Positions 43,171-51,565 of a stretch of DNA of 64,000 nucleotides are shown piece by piece (positions within the stretch are counted from its first letter, which is position 1; each line of letters begins with the position of its first letter). Both the position numbers and the translations under genes were made by a program. Source of the stretch: Rhodococcus sp. SGAir0479 (GTDB lineage: Bacteria > Actinomycetota > Actinomycetes > Mycobacteriales > Mycobacteriaceae); contig NZ_CP039432.1 in the NCBI RefSeq assembly GCF_005484805.1, positions 3,844,001-3,908,000 of the forward strand, written 5' to 3'. Below the pieces are notes generated by a model that was given only the letters and a program-made list of their open reading frames with translations, did no database searches and had not been told where the DNA came from.

Positions 43171-44201
43171 CGACGACGTCCGCATGCGCTCCGGCGACGG
43201 ACGCGGCGCCGCCCCGCCGCCGGACGCGGCGCCGCCGCGTCGCCCGGATGGCGGTGCGCCGGGTCGCCTTCGCGGTGCCCCTGATCGTGGTGGTGTCGGC
43301 GGCGCTGTTCGCGCTCGCGTCGCGATCACCGTTCGATCCCCTCGCCGGCTATCTCGGCGACCGCTACACGACCACCAGCGACGCCGACCGCGCCCGGCTG
43401 GCCGCCGAACTGGGCCTGCACGACCCGTGGTGGACCACGTACGGGCACTGGGTGGGCGGCCTGCTGTCCGGAGACCTCGGCACCTCCAGAAGCCTGGGGC
43501 AGCCGGTCGCGACGGTGATCGCCGAACGCCTGCCGTGGACGTTGCTGCTCACCTGCGTCGGCCTGGGCATCGCGATCGTGGTCTCGTTCGCCTCGGGCGT
43601 GTGGTCCGGGGCGAGGCCGGGAAGCGTGCCGGATCGAGTGGTGGCACCGCTCGCCGCGGTCGTGCAGGCCACCCCGCCCTTCGTGCTGTCCCTCGGCGCG
43701 GTCGCGGTCTTCGCGCTCTCGCTCGGCTGGCTGCCCGTCGCCGGTCTCACCGACGCCGGCGCCGATCCCACGCTCGGCCAGGTGGCCGAGCACCTCGTGC
43801 TGCCGGTGACCGTGCTGGCAGTCTCCCAGGTGCCCTGGCTCGCGATGTCGGTACGCCGGTCGGTGCGCGATGCGATCGGATCCGACGCGGTGCGCGGCGC
43901 CCGGGCCCGCGGGATTCCGGAACGAACGATCCTCCTCCGGCACGTGGTCCCGGTGGCGCTGGGACCGTTCGCGACCGTGATCGGCCTGCGTCTGCCGGAG
44001 ATCATCGTCGGTGCGGCGATCGTCGAGGAGGTGTTCTCGTGGCCCGGGATCGCCGGTGCCGTCGTCACGTCCGCACGCGAGCTCGACTTCCCGCTGCTCG
44101 CGGCGCTCACCGTGGGCACCACCCTGATCGTGCTGCTCGGATCCCTGCTCGCCGATGTCGCCCTGACGCTCCTCGATCCGCGGGTGAGCTCCGATGGGTA
44201 G
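43167..44201 (+). CDS. Nickel/peptide-type ABC permease, NikB/DppB-like
   Basis: The 344-residue product has an Arg-rich cytoplasmic start, six membrane segments and the ABC-contact loop (VRRSVRDAIGSDAVRGARARGIPERTILLRHVVPVALGP). The first extracytoplasmic loop (LGDRYTTTSDADRARLAAELGLHDPWW) is typical of DppB/NikB. Start GTG overlaps the preceding stop (GTGA); the end overlaps the next gene by 8 bp. Confidence 0.85.
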   Translation: MTTTSACAPATDAAPPRRRTRRRRVARMAVRRVAFAVPLIVVVSAALFALASRSPFDPLAGYLGDRYTTTSDADRARLAAELGLHDPWWTTYGHWVGGLLSGDLGTSRSLGQPVATVIAERLPWTLLLTCVGLGIAIVVSFASGVWSGARPGSVPDRVVAPLAAVVQATPPFVLSLGAVAVFALSLGWLPVAGLTDAGADPTLGQVAEHLVLPVTVLAVSQVPWLAMSVRRSVRDAIGSDAVRGARARGIPERTILLRHVVPVALGPFATVIGLRLPEIIVGAAIVEEVFSWPGIAGAVVTSARELDFPLLAALTVGTTLIVLLGSLLADVALTLLDPRVSSDG

Positions 44202-45030
44202 ATCCGCGCGTCCCGACCGGCGGCTGCTCGGTTCCGCCGTCGTGCTGGCCGCCGTCGCCGCGTACGCGATCCTGGTGCCCTGGCTCGCCGGAGTCGACGA
44301 CCGGCTCACCGACTTCGCCGACGCGCGCCTGGCCCCGGGTGCCGAACACTGGTTCGGCACCGACAATGCCGGACGTGACCTGTTCGTCCGGGTGGCGGCC
44401 GGCCTTCGGGTGTCGTTGCTGATCGCCGCGGTGTGTGCCGTCGCGTCCACCGTACTGGGCACCGGGATCGGCGTTGTCGCGGCATCTTTCGGCGGCCGGA
44501 CCGACCGCGTCGTGATGCGCGTGGTCGACGGGGTGAACGCGCTCCCCCACCTGCTGCTGGGCATCGTGATCGTGGCACTGTTCCGAGGCAGCATCCCGGC
44601 GATCATCGCCTCGATCGCGCTCACCCACTGGACGCAGGTGGCGCGTATCGCGCGTGCCGAGGTTCTCGGCGTGCGCGGCCGCGAGTACGTCGACGCCGCC
44701 CGCCTCGCCGGCGCAGGACGCCTGCACCTGATGCGATACCACCTGGCCCCCGCCGCGGCGGGTCAGGCCGTGATCGCGGTCGTCCTGCTGTTGCCACACG
44801 CCATCTGGCACGAGACGACGCTGTCGTTTCTCGGACTCGGCCTGCCCCCGCACCAGCCGTCGCTGGGAACGCTTCTGCAGGAGGCCCGTTCGACGCTTCT
44901 GCTGGGCGGCTGGTGGACGCTGGCGTTCCCGTCGCTCCTGCTGATCGCCGTCACACTCGCGGTCGCCGGGCTCGGCGCGACGCTGCGCGACCGCATCACC
45001 CCACCGATCACCGAGAGGACGCCGCGATGA
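44194..45030 (+). CDS. Nickel/peptide-type ABC permease, NikC/DppC-like
   Basis: The 278-residue product has six membrane segments, the FGTDNAGRDLFVRVAAGLRVSL segment that marks DppC/NikC proteins, and the coupling loop VARIARAEVLGVRGREYVDAARLAGAGRLHLMRYHLAP. It pairs with the preceding permease. Overlaps the following ATPase gene by 4 bp. Confidence 0.87.
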   Translation: MGRSARPDRRLLGSAVVLAAVAAYAILVPWLAGVDDRLTDFADARLAPGAEHWFGTDNAGRDLFVRVAAGLRVSLLIAAVCAVASTVLGTGIGVVAASFGGRTDRVVMRVVDGVNALPHLLLGIVIVALFRGSIPAIIASIALTHWTQVARIARAEVLGVRGREYVDAARLAGAGRLHLMRYHLAPAAAGQAVIAVVLLLPHAIWHETTLSFLGLGLPPHQPSLGTLLQEARSTLLLGGWWTLAFPSLLLIAVTLAVAGLGATLRDRITPPITERTPR

Positions 45031-45956
45031 CCGCCGCACTCACCGTCGACTCGCTCACCGTCCGGATCCCGGTCGCCGGCGGCGTCGTGCATGCCGCCAC
45101 CGACGTGGAACTGACGCTCGAGCCGGGCCGCACGCATGCCCTCGTCGGCGAATCGGGCTGCGGTAAATCGATAGTGGCGTCCGCCGTCTGCGGACTGCTG
45201 CCCACGCACGCGACGATGTCGGGCTCGATCCGCCTGACCGGCCGCGGCGACGCCGCGGTGGAGATCGTGGGCGCCTCCGAGCGGGTGCTGCGGACCGTGC
45301 GGGGGCGCCGGATTGCGCTCGTCCCGCAGTCCGCCGCCACCTTCCTGACGCCGGTCCGCACCGTCGGAGCGCAGTTGGACGAAACGCTGCGACACCTGGG
45401 CAGCCGGTTCGCCGCGGTGGAACTTCTCGACCGCGTCGGACTCGGCGCCGATTGCCGGGACCGATACCCGCACGAACTCTCCGGCGGAATGGCGCAGCGG
45501 GTGGCGATCGCGTTCGCGTTGGCGGGCGAGCCGGAGGTGATCGTCGCCGACGAACCGACGTCCAGTCTCGATCCCGTGCTCACCGAACGGATCCTGATGC
45601 TGCTGGACGCGTGCACGGCGGCCGGTGCTGCCGTCCTGCTGATCACCCACGACCTCACCGCCGCCCGGCGGCACGCCGACACCGTGTCGGTCATGTATGC
45701 CGGTCGACTCCTCGAATCCGGCCCGGCCGCAGCCGTTCTCGACGACCCGTGGCACGACTACACCGAGGACCTGTTGGCCGCCCTGCCCCGCAACGGGCTG
45801 CGCCCCATGCCGGGGTCGCCTCCCGAGCTGACCGATCTGCCCGACGAGTGCGTCTATCACCTGCGCCGGCCCGGCACCGCGTTCTCCGGCGGTTCGACGC
45901 ACCTCGTACGTACCGGGGACCGTCTCGTGCGCACCAGGATCGGCGGTGGATCGTGA
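45027..45956 (+). CDS. ABC ATPase, NikD/DppD-like
   Basis: The 309-residue product has Walker A GESGCGKS, Q-loop VPQSAATFLTPV, signature LSGGMAQRVAIAFAL, Walker B VIVADEPTSSLD and switch His in LLITHDL. A C-terminal oligopeptide-transporter extension ends with a single Cys (DECVYHLRR), fewer than the three or four Cys of a typical DppD iron-sulphur motif. It overlaps the next ATPase gene by 4 bp. Confidence 0.87.
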   Translation: MTAALTVDSLTVRIPVAGGVVHAATDVELTLEPGRTHALVGESGCGKSIVASAVCGLLPTHATMSGSIRLTGRGDAAVEIVGASERVLRTVRGRRIALVPQSAATFLTPVRTVGAQLDETLRHLGSRFAAVELLDRVGLGADCRDRYPHELSGGMAQRVAIAFALAGEPEVIVADEPTSSLDPVLTERILMLLDACTAAGAAVLLITHDLTAARRHADTVSVMYAGRLLESGPAAAVLDDPWHDYTEDLLAALPRNGLRPMPGSPPELTDLPDECVYHLRRPGTAFSGGSTHLVRTGDRLVRTRIGGGS

Positions 45957-46621
45957 GTTTGCTCGCGGTGAACATCCGAGCCGGACACGACCCGGCGGTC
46001 CCAATCCTGGACGGCGTGGACATCGAGATTCCGCGCGGTCGGACGATCGGGTTGACCGGCCCGTCCGGCGTCGGGAAGACCACCCTGGCCCGGGTGTGCG
46101 CGCTGCTGCACCGGCCGTGGTCGGGTCGGGTGAGCGTCGACGGGACCCCGGTGGTTCGCCGGTCCGACGTGCCACCGGAGACCCGGCGCGCCGTCGCGAT
46201 GCTGTTCCAGTCGCCGCGCCTGTCGACATCACCGCGGCTGACGCTCGAGCGGATCGTCGACGAGCCGCTGCTGCTCTCCGGCGCCGCCCGGAGCGAACGC
46301 GCAGCGACCGTCCACGCGGCCGCCGAACGTGTGGGACTCACCGCCGACCTACTGACGCGGCGCCCCCATCAGGTGAGCGACGGCCAGTTGCAACGTGCTT
46401 GTCTCGCACGAGCTCTGGTGCAGCGACCGCGCTACCTGATCTGCGACGAGATGACCGCCATGCTCGACCCCGCCACCACCGCATCCCTCGTCGCGGTATT
46501 GCGGGAGGAGACGGCGGCGGGGCTCGGCGTGCTCGCCGTCAGCCACGATCACGCACTGCTGCGCGCGTGGGCCGACGATGTCGTCGATCTTCCGCTCAGC
46601 GACGACGCGCGTACTCGGTGA
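45953..46621 (+). CDS. ABC ATPase, NikE/DppF-like, short and divergent
   Basis: The 222-residue product has Walker A GPSGVGKTT, an altered signature VSDGQLQRACLARAL in place of LSGGQ, Walker B YLICDEMTAMLD and H-loop AVSHDH. It is shorter than DppF because it lacks the C-terminal oligopeptide extension. Paired with the preceding ATPase, this suggests an asymmetric motor with one changed nucleotide site. Its 3' end overlaps the convergent reductase-like gene by 26 bp. Confidence 0.85.
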   Translation: MSLLAVNIRAGHDPAVPILDGVDIEIPRGRTIGLTGPSGVGKTTLARVCALLHRPWSGRVSVDGTPVVRRSDVPPETRRAVAMLFQSPRLSTSPRLTLERIVDEPLLLSGAARSERAATVHAAAERVGLTADLLTRRPHQVSDGQLQRACLARALVQRPRYLICDEMTAMLDPATTASLVAVLREETAAGLGVLAVSHDHALLRAWADDVVDLPLSDDARTR

Positions 46622-47162
46622 CCGTCACCCCGGATTCGAACGAGCGGGTGTCGACCGCGTCGAACGCACCGGGGCGGTACGTGCCGGGCGCGAACATCGG
46701 GATGCCGTTGCCGAACAGCACCGGATGGCGCTTGACGACCAGGCGGTCGATCTCGTCCACGAGCAGCGACGCGAGTACGCCGCCCCCGCACAGCCAGATG
46801 TCGGCGCCGGGCTGCCCCTTCAGCTCCCGCACGAGTTCCAGCGGGTCGGCTGCCGTCACGACCAGATTCTCGGCCGCGGCGGAGTTGCTGCGCGAGAACA
46901 CGATCTGCCGCAGGTGGCGGTACGGGCTCGTCACGGCGGGCAGTCCCGCGGCGTAGGTGTTCCAGCCCATGAGCACCGTGTCGAATCCCGTGCACGGCTG
47001 CTCGATACCGAGGTGCGCGGCGCCGTCGGTGGGCAGCGCGTCGGCGAACCGGGCGAGGTCGGCCATGTGGTCGCCCTCGAGGTCGAACGCGTCGAACTGC
47101 CCGTCGGGTCCGGCGATGTAGCCGTCGAGGCTGGCGGCGACGTAGTACACGAGTTCACGCAT
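46596..47162 (-). CDS. DHFR-like (RibD C-terminal) family reductase
   Basis: The 188-residue product has the dihydrofolate reductase-like fold of the RibD C-terminal family: YYVAASLDGYIAGPDG at the start, VLMGWNTYAAGL, IVFSRS, and DIWLCGGGVLASLLVDEIDRL. These small NADPH-dependent reductases have varied, mostly unknown substrates and are not true DHFRs. The ATG at 47162 lies 10 bp from an 18-bp-arm inverted repeat shared with the divergent TetR gene, so it is very probably the target of that repressor. Confidence 0.85.
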   Translation of the reverse strand: MRELVYYVAASLDGYIAGPDGQFDAFDLEGDHMADLARFADALPTDGAAHLGIEQPCTGFDTVLMGWNTYAAGLPAVTSPYRHLRQIVFSRSNSAAAENLVVTAADPLELVRELKGQPGADIWLCGGGVLASLLVDEIDRLVVKRHPVLFGNGIPMFAPGTYRPGAFDAVDTRSFESGVTVTEYARRR

Positions 47163-47171
47163 TGCGACTCC

Positions 47172-47219
47172 AATCACTACAGATGTTGTGCAACGAAATG
47201 TACAACATCTGTAGTGATT
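47172..47219. promoter_or_regulatory. 48-bp palindromic operator between DHFR-like gene and TetR
   Basis: AATCACTACAGATGTTGT (47172-47189) is followed after 12 bp by its exact reverse complement (47202-47219). It occupies most of the 74-bp gap between the divergent start codons, so both promoters should be covered. A -10-like TAGCAT (47224-47229) for the TetR gene follows at once. The region is markedly AT-richer than its surroundings. Confidence 0.8.
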
Positions 47220-47236
47220 CGGCTAGCATGTTCGCC

Positions 47237-47806
47237 ATGGCACGCAACGACGAGCGTCGGCAGCTGCTCGCCGACGCGGGCTTGACGGTCCTGGCCGAAC
47301 AGGGCGCCCGGGGCCTCACCCACCGCGCGGTCGATCGGGAGGCCGGTGTCCCGACGGGCACGACGTCGAACTACTTCCGCAGCCGTGACGCCCTCGTCGC
47401 GGGACTGGTCGAGCGCATCGGTGAGCGGTTGACCCCGGACGCGGACGTCCTGGCCGCGTTGGCCGAGCGTGAGCCGAGCCGAGAGCTGTTCGCGGACTAC
47501 GTGCGCGACATCGTCCGGCGCCTCACCGCCAACCGCGCGGTGACGCTCGCACTGTTCGAGCTGCGACTCGAGAGCACACGCAACCCGGAAGTCGCGGCGC
47601 TGATGGCGGATTGGGGGCGATCCGGGTTCGAGGCGGACGTCGCCTTCAATGCCGCGGCCGGGCTTCCCGGCGGCGCCCGCGAGATCGCCCTGTTCCATTA
47701 CGCCGTCGACGGGCTGCTCCTGGACCGCCTCACCACGCCGCTGCTGCCGGACACTCCGACGGACGAGATCGTCGACGACCTGGTCGCCGGGCTGCTCGGA
47801 TCGTGA
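47237..47806 (+). CDS. TetR-family regulator, divergent from DHFR-like gene
   Basis: The 189-residue product has a TetR HTH (LTHRAVDREAGVPTGTTSNYFRSRDALVAGLVERIGE, about 27-63) and a helical effector domain with a TetR_C-like end. TAGCAT lies 7 bp before the chosen ATG (MARNDERRQ), so the mRNA is probably leaderless. Another ATG three codons upstream is possible. It should bind the palindrome at 47172-47219, repressing itself and the DHFR-like gene. Confidence 0.88.
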   Translation: MARNDERRQLLADAGLTVLAEQGARGLTHRAVDREAGVPTGTTSNYFRSRDALVAGLVERIGERLTPDADVLAALAEREPSRELFADYVRDIVRRLTANRAVTLALFELRLESTRNPEVAALMADWGRSGFEADVAFNAAAGLPGGAREIALFHYAVDGLLLDRLTTPLLPDTPTDEIVDDLVAGLLGS

Positions 47807-47817
47807 GCGACGGCCCT

Positions 47818-47839
47818 CGTGCCGGCCGAAACCGGCACG
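47818..47839. terminator. Bidirectional terminator
   Basis: CGTGCCGG (47818-47825) and CCGGCACG (47832-47839) form an 8-bp stem with a 6-base loop in the 40-bp gap between the convergent TetR and CoA-transferase genes. Confidence 0.6.
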
Positions 47840-47846
47840 GACCCGG

Positions 47847-49409
47847 TCAGTTCCGCAGCATCGACCCCGTGGCTTCGAACCGCTGGTGGAACGCGAGCGA
47901 CTCGCCGAGCAGGTGCGGCGTGTGTCCGGCCGACGGCGACCGCTCGGCCCGGTCCACGTAGTCGAGCAGCAGTGCCCGGTAGTCCGGATGCGCACACTTG
48001 TCGATCACGACGCGGGAGCGCTTGCGGGGCGACAGACCGCGCAGATCCGCCAGGCCCTGCTCGGTGACGAGCACCTGCACGTCGTGTTCGGTGTGGTCGA
48101 CGTGGGGGACCATCGGCACGATCGACGAGATGGCACCGCCCTTGGCCGTCGACGGGCTCAGGAACATCGACAGGTAGCCGTTGCGGGCGAAGTCACCGGA
48201 ACCACCGATGCCGTTCATGATCTTGGTGCCCATGACGTGCGTCGAGTTCACGTTGCCGTAGATGTCGGCCTCGAGCATCCCGTTCATCGCGATGATGCCC
48301 AGGCGGCGGACGATCTCGGGATGGTTGCTGATCTCCTGCGGGCGCAGCACGATGTGTTTGCGGTAGAACTCGATGTTCGACAGCAGCTCGTCGATACCCG
48401 CCTCGGACAGGGCGAGCGACGTGGCCGACGCGTACCGCACGGTGCCGTGCTTGATGAGGTGCAGCATCCCGTCCTGGATCACCTCGGAATAGCACGTCAG
48501 GCCCTTGTGCGGGCCGGCGTCGAGGCCCTGCAGCACCGCGTTGGCGACGTTGCCGATGCCGGACTGCAGCGGCAGCAGGCCGTCCGCGGTCAGTCTGCCC
48601 TTCGACACCTCGTAATCGAAGAAATCGAGCACGTGCGCCGCGATGGCTCGACTCACTTCGTCGGGCGCGGACAGGGGGCTGGCGCTGTCGCGGGCGTCGG
48701 TCTCGACCACCGCGACCACCTTGGCGGGGTCCACCCGCAGCGTGGGCTGCCCGATACGGTCCTCGACAGCGGTGAGCTGAATCGGTTTGCGGTAGGGCGG
48801 CAGCGCGGTGCCGTAGTAGATGTCGTGGATGCCGGACATCGCCTCGGGCACCCACGAGTTCACCTCGAGAATGATCCGGTCGGCGACGTCGAGCCAGGTC
48901 TTGTTGTTGCCGATCGACGCCGACGGAATGAGCTCCCCGGACTCGGTGACGCCGGCGACCTCGACCACCGCGACGTCGACGTTGCCGTAGTAGCCCTCCC
49001 ACACCTGCTGCGCGACGTGCGAGAGGTGGATGTCGACGTAGTCCATCCGCCCGCTGTTGATGTTGCGGCGCGCCGTCGGCTCCGACTGGTACGGCATACG
49101 CAGCGAGATGCCGTCGACCTCGGCCAGCAGCCGCTCGGTGCCCGTGGACACCGAGGCGCCCGTCAGCAGGTTGATGGTGAAGTTCGCGCCGGTGCCCCGC
49201 ACGGCGTGGATGCGGTCGGCGAGCGCGGGGATGATCGCCTTGGGGGTGCCGGCACTCGCGAAGCCACTGATCGCCACTGTGTCGTGCGGGTGGATGAACT
49301 CGACGGCCGCCGCGGCGGAGGTCACCTTCTCCCGGAACACCGAGCTGCGAATCCTGGTCGAACTCGGGGCCGAGCTCGACAGCGATCCGGTCTGATCCAC
49401 GTGCGACAT
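47847..49409 (-). CDS. Acetyl-CoA hydrolase / acetate (succinate) CoA-transferase
   Basis: The 520-residue product is a class I CoA-transferase of the Ach1/Cat1 type. It contains TVAISGFASAGTPKAIIPALADRI, SASIGNNKTWLDVADRIILEVN, the QSGIGNVANAVLQGL loop, CYSEVIQDGMLHL with the likely catalytic Glu, and GIGGSGDFARNGYLS. These enzymes move CoA between succinyl-CoA and acetate or hydrolyse acetyl-CoA, supporting acetate or propionate metabolism. I chose the ATG at 49409. Solitary gene; the 165-bp gap upstream holds no clear element. Confidence 0.9.
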   Translation of the reverse strand: MSHVDQTGSLSSSAPSSTRIRSSVFREKVTSAAAAVEFIHPHDTVAISGFASAGTPKAIIPALADRIHAVRGTGANFTINLLTGASVSTGTERLLAEVDGISLRMPYQSEPTARRNINSGRMDYVDIHLSHVAQQVWEGYYGNVDVAVVEVAGVTESGELIPSASIGNNKTWLDVADRIILEVNSWVPEAMSGIHDIYYGTALPPYRKPIQLTAVEDRIGQPTLRVDPAKVVAVVETDARDSASPLSAPDEVSRAIAAHVLDFFDYEVSKGRLTADGLLPLQSGIGNVANAVLQGLDAGPHKGLTCYSEVIQDGMLHLIKHGTVRYASATSLALSEAGIDELLSNIEFYRKHIVLRPQEISNHPEIVRRLGIIAMNGMLEADIYGNVNSTHVMGTKIMNGIGGSGDFARNGYLSMFLSPSTAKGGAISSIVPMVPHVDHTEHDVQVLVTEQGLADLRGLSPRKRSRVVIDKCAHPDYRALLLDYVDRAERSPSAGHTPHLLGESLAFHQRFEATGSMLRN

Positions 49410-49574
49410 CACAGTGACAAGGCTAACGCTCGACACGCCGCTGAAATCGCGGACACAACCCATCGAAACGGCCGTGACGTGCGAATTCGGGCGGGGAGGT
49501 GCCCCACGGATCGGTGACGGAGCGCTTCTGTGCGACGAGCGCGCGCGTCACCGCGACGAGCTGCGTACTCCGGT

Positions 49575-49901
49575 TCAGCCGAACACCCAGTTCTGCAGAA
49601 CCATGAATGCCACGGTGCCGCCGACGATACTGAGCAGCGCGTGCGATCGCCACAGGTGCAGACCGACCGTCACGGCGAGGGCGACGCCCGCCGGTGCCGA
49701 GGACGCGGGGGCGAGCGAGACGTCTCGCAGTGTGTAGATCGCGAGGACGAGCATGATGCCCACCGGCATGTGCGCGCCGAGGTAGTGGACGAGCGCCGAC
49801 GAGCGCAGCGGTGCGATGACCGCGAACGGCACGGCACGCAGCGCGAAGGTCACGGCCATGATCACGGCCAGGGCGACGAGGATGTAGGAGACGTCAGGCA
49901 T
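49575..49901 (-). CDS. azlD: Branched-chain amino acid exporter small subunit AzlD
   Basis: The 108-residue membrane protein has four hydrophobic segments and the AzlD features VTFALRAVPFAV and LGAHMPVGIMLVLAIYTL. With AzlC it forms the two-component exporter of branched-chain amino acids and Met known as BrnFE in Corynebacterium. Its start overlaps the end of azlC by 8 bp. Confidence 0.9.
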   Translation of the reverse strand: MPDVSYILVALAVIMAVTFALRAVPFAVIAPLRSSALVHYLGAHMPVGIMLVLAIYTLRDVSLAPASSAPAGVALAVTVGLHLWRSHALLSIVGGTVAFMVLQNWVFG

Positions 49902-50628
49902 CCACGGCTCCTCGGCGACGCAGCCACAGGAAGCGGACGAGGAGCGCGGCGAGAAACAGGCTCATCGCGACGACGAGCATCTGGTCGCGAGCGATCACGA
50001 GCGCCGCCAGCGCGCTCAGCAGCGCCAGGACCGGGGTCGGAACATCTCGCCGCACCCGGAAAGCGTCCACCGCCAGCACCACGAACAGCGCGGTGAGCGC
50101 GAAGTCGAGCCCGGTGAGCTCCATCGGTAGCGCGCTCCCGGCGAGTGCGCCGACGACGCCGCCGAGCACCCAGTAGAGCTGACAGAACACCTGGATGAAC
50201 AGAACTCGTCGGCTGCTCAGCGTCTGCGGATCCTTGGCGGCCGTCACCGCGTACGCCTCGTCCGTGAGCGCGTACATGCTGTACACGCGCGCAGCCTTTC
50301 CCCGGACGCGATGCAGCGGGAAGGACAGCGCGTAGAAGACGTGCCGAAAGTTCACGAGCAGCGTCGTCATCGCGATCGACGCCAGCGGGGTGACCGCCAG
50401 CACCAATCCGATCGCGAGAAACTCCAGAGAGCCGGCGTAGATCGTCACCGAGAAAATCGGCGCCCACCACCACGGGAAGCCGGACTGCACCAGCAACAGG
50501 CCGAACGCCAGGCCGAGAGGAAAGAGCCCGAAGCCGACCGACACGGTGTCCCGGGCGGCGGCGCGCAGGTCCGACCGTCGCGCGGTGGCCGAGATGTCGA
50601 GCTCCGGGTCGGTAAACGCGCTGGTCAC
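49894..50628 (-). CDS. azlC: Branched-chain amino acid exporter large subunit AzlC
   Basis: The 244-residue product has about seven membrane segments and the AzlC pattern: PLGLAFGLLLVQSGFPWWWAPIFS, AGSLEFLAIGL, TTLLVNFRHVFYALSF and YALTDEAYAV. The start is GTG at 50628. It is divergent from an Lrp regulator with several AT-rich CGCAATA-type repeats between, the same layout as brnFE-lrp in corynebacteria, where Lrp activates export when branched-chain amino acids are in excess. Confidence 0.92.
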   Translation of the reverse strand: MTSAFTDPELDISATARRSDLRAAARDTVSVGFGLFPLGLAFGLLLVQSGFPWWWAPIFSVTIYAGSLEFLAIGLVLAVTPLASIAMTTLLVNFRHVFYALSFPLHRVRGKAARVYSMYALTDEAYAVTAAKDPQTLSSRRVLFIQVFCQLYWVLGGVVGALAGSALPMELTGLDFALTALFVVLAVDAFRVRRDVPTPVLALLSALAALVIARDQMLVVAMSLFLAALLVRFLWLRRRGAVDA

Positions 50629-50630
50629 GC

Positions 50631-50736
50631 CGCAATAATAGTGCGCTGAGCCTGGCAGTTGATTGCGAGTTATTGCCTCTTTCGGCGTCAGCGCGCAATA
50701 TTCTGCTGTGGATGATCTCGATCGCGCAATATTGCG
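50631..50736. promoter_or_regulatory. Array of candidate Lrp-binding repeats
   Basis: CGCAATAATA (50631-50640), GCGAGTTATTGC (50665-50676), CGCAATATTC (50694-50703) and the perfect palindrome CGCAATATTGCG (50725-50736) share a CGCAATA or TATTGCG core. The last is inside the first codons of the regulator gene. Repeated AT-centred half-sites at such spacing are what an octameric Lrp/AsnC protein wraps. The first site is beside the azlC start. Confidence 0.65.
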
Positions 50737-51142
50737 TGAGTTGCGGCGGAACGGGCGTCTCACCAACGCCGAGCTGGCTGACCGCGTCGGTCTCACGCCG
50801 TCGCCGTGCCTGCGCCGGGTGCGCCGGCTCGAGTCCGACGGCGTGATCGTCGGGTACCAGGCCGTCGTCGACCCGGACGCCGTGGGCCGCGGCTGCGAGG
50901 TGATCGTCAACGCCGAGATCGCCTCGCAGGACCGCAGGACCGTCGAGGAGTTCGAGTCCCAGGTGGGCGCCTTCGACGAGGTGGTCGAATTCCGCCGGAT
51001 GATCGGACTCCCCGACTACTTCATCCGGGTCGCGGTCGCCGACCTCAACGCCTTCGAAGTCTTCCTGCGCACCAAGCTCATGGAGCAGCCCGCCATCTCC
51101 AAGATCGAGTCCCACCTCACGATGAAAAAGCTCAAGGGATAG
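50708..51142 (+). CDS. Lrp/AsnC-family regulator of azlCD
   Basis: The 144-residue product has an AsnC-type HTH (LDRAILRELRRNGRLTNAELADRVGLTPSPCLRRVRRLESDGVI) and a RAM effector domain (VGAFDEVVEFRRMIGLPDYFIRVAVADLNAFEVFLRTKL). I chose the GTG at 50708; it has no ribosome binding site and is probably leaderless. Divergent from azlCD, so most likely an activator of the exporter that responds to branched-chain amino acids or Met. Confidence 0.9.
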   Translation: MDDLDRAILRELRRNGRLTNAELADRVGLTPSPCLRRVRRLESDGVIVGYQAVVDPDAVGRGCEVIVNAEIASQDRRTVEEFESQVGAFDEVVEFRRMIGLPDYFIRVAVADLNAFEVFLRTKLMEQPAISKIESHLTMKKLKG

Positions 51143-51565
51143 GCGCTCCGCCCGCACCCGTCCGGTGAGATTGCGGTCACATCTCCGCGGTTCCCCGCCT
51201 CCGGGGCCTGCCGTTGCGTGTGTCGTGGACCGGCTGCTCGGTTTCTCGGCCGGCAGGTGCCGCGTCACAGTGACGTAATTCGTTCGCGCCGCCGTCGACT
51301 CGGCGGTATGACCTCCCATAACTCCGCCCCGGCGCTCATGCAACCGACCGGTACGACGGTCCGGAGACTGGACGGTGCGCAGCCTCGGCGGGGCGAAAAA
51401 CACGCCTGACCTGCCAATACCGGCGACACCGGTCGGTTCTTACCACGTCACGATAAATTTTTGATCACGGTGGACGTGTCGATACCTGTTTGTTACCTTT
51501 CCGGCGATCGTTCCACGGTCGTCGTCCTCGCGGACCGACCCGAGACCACAAATGAGGTATCCACT
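51143..51565 (+). other. 423-bp intergenic region before the M23 peptidase gene
   Basis: The stretch contains a perfect palindrome CGTCAC-A-GTGACG (51263-51275), an AT-rich block around 51450-51500 that probably holds the peptidase promoter, and a small open frame (51308-51409) that I do not support as a gene. I looked for a cyclic-di-AMP riboswitch, which often precedes cell-wall hydrolases in this order, and did not find its conserved elements. Confidence 0.4.

Noticed and set aside
51308-51409. Small open frame of 33 codons before the M23 gene
   Set aside because: There is no ribosome binding site or recognisable feature, and frames of this length are common by chance here.
51143-51565. 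Possible cyclic-di-AMP riboswitch before the cell-wall hydrolase
   Set aside because: Expected from related genomes, but I could not find its conserved core elements by eye.
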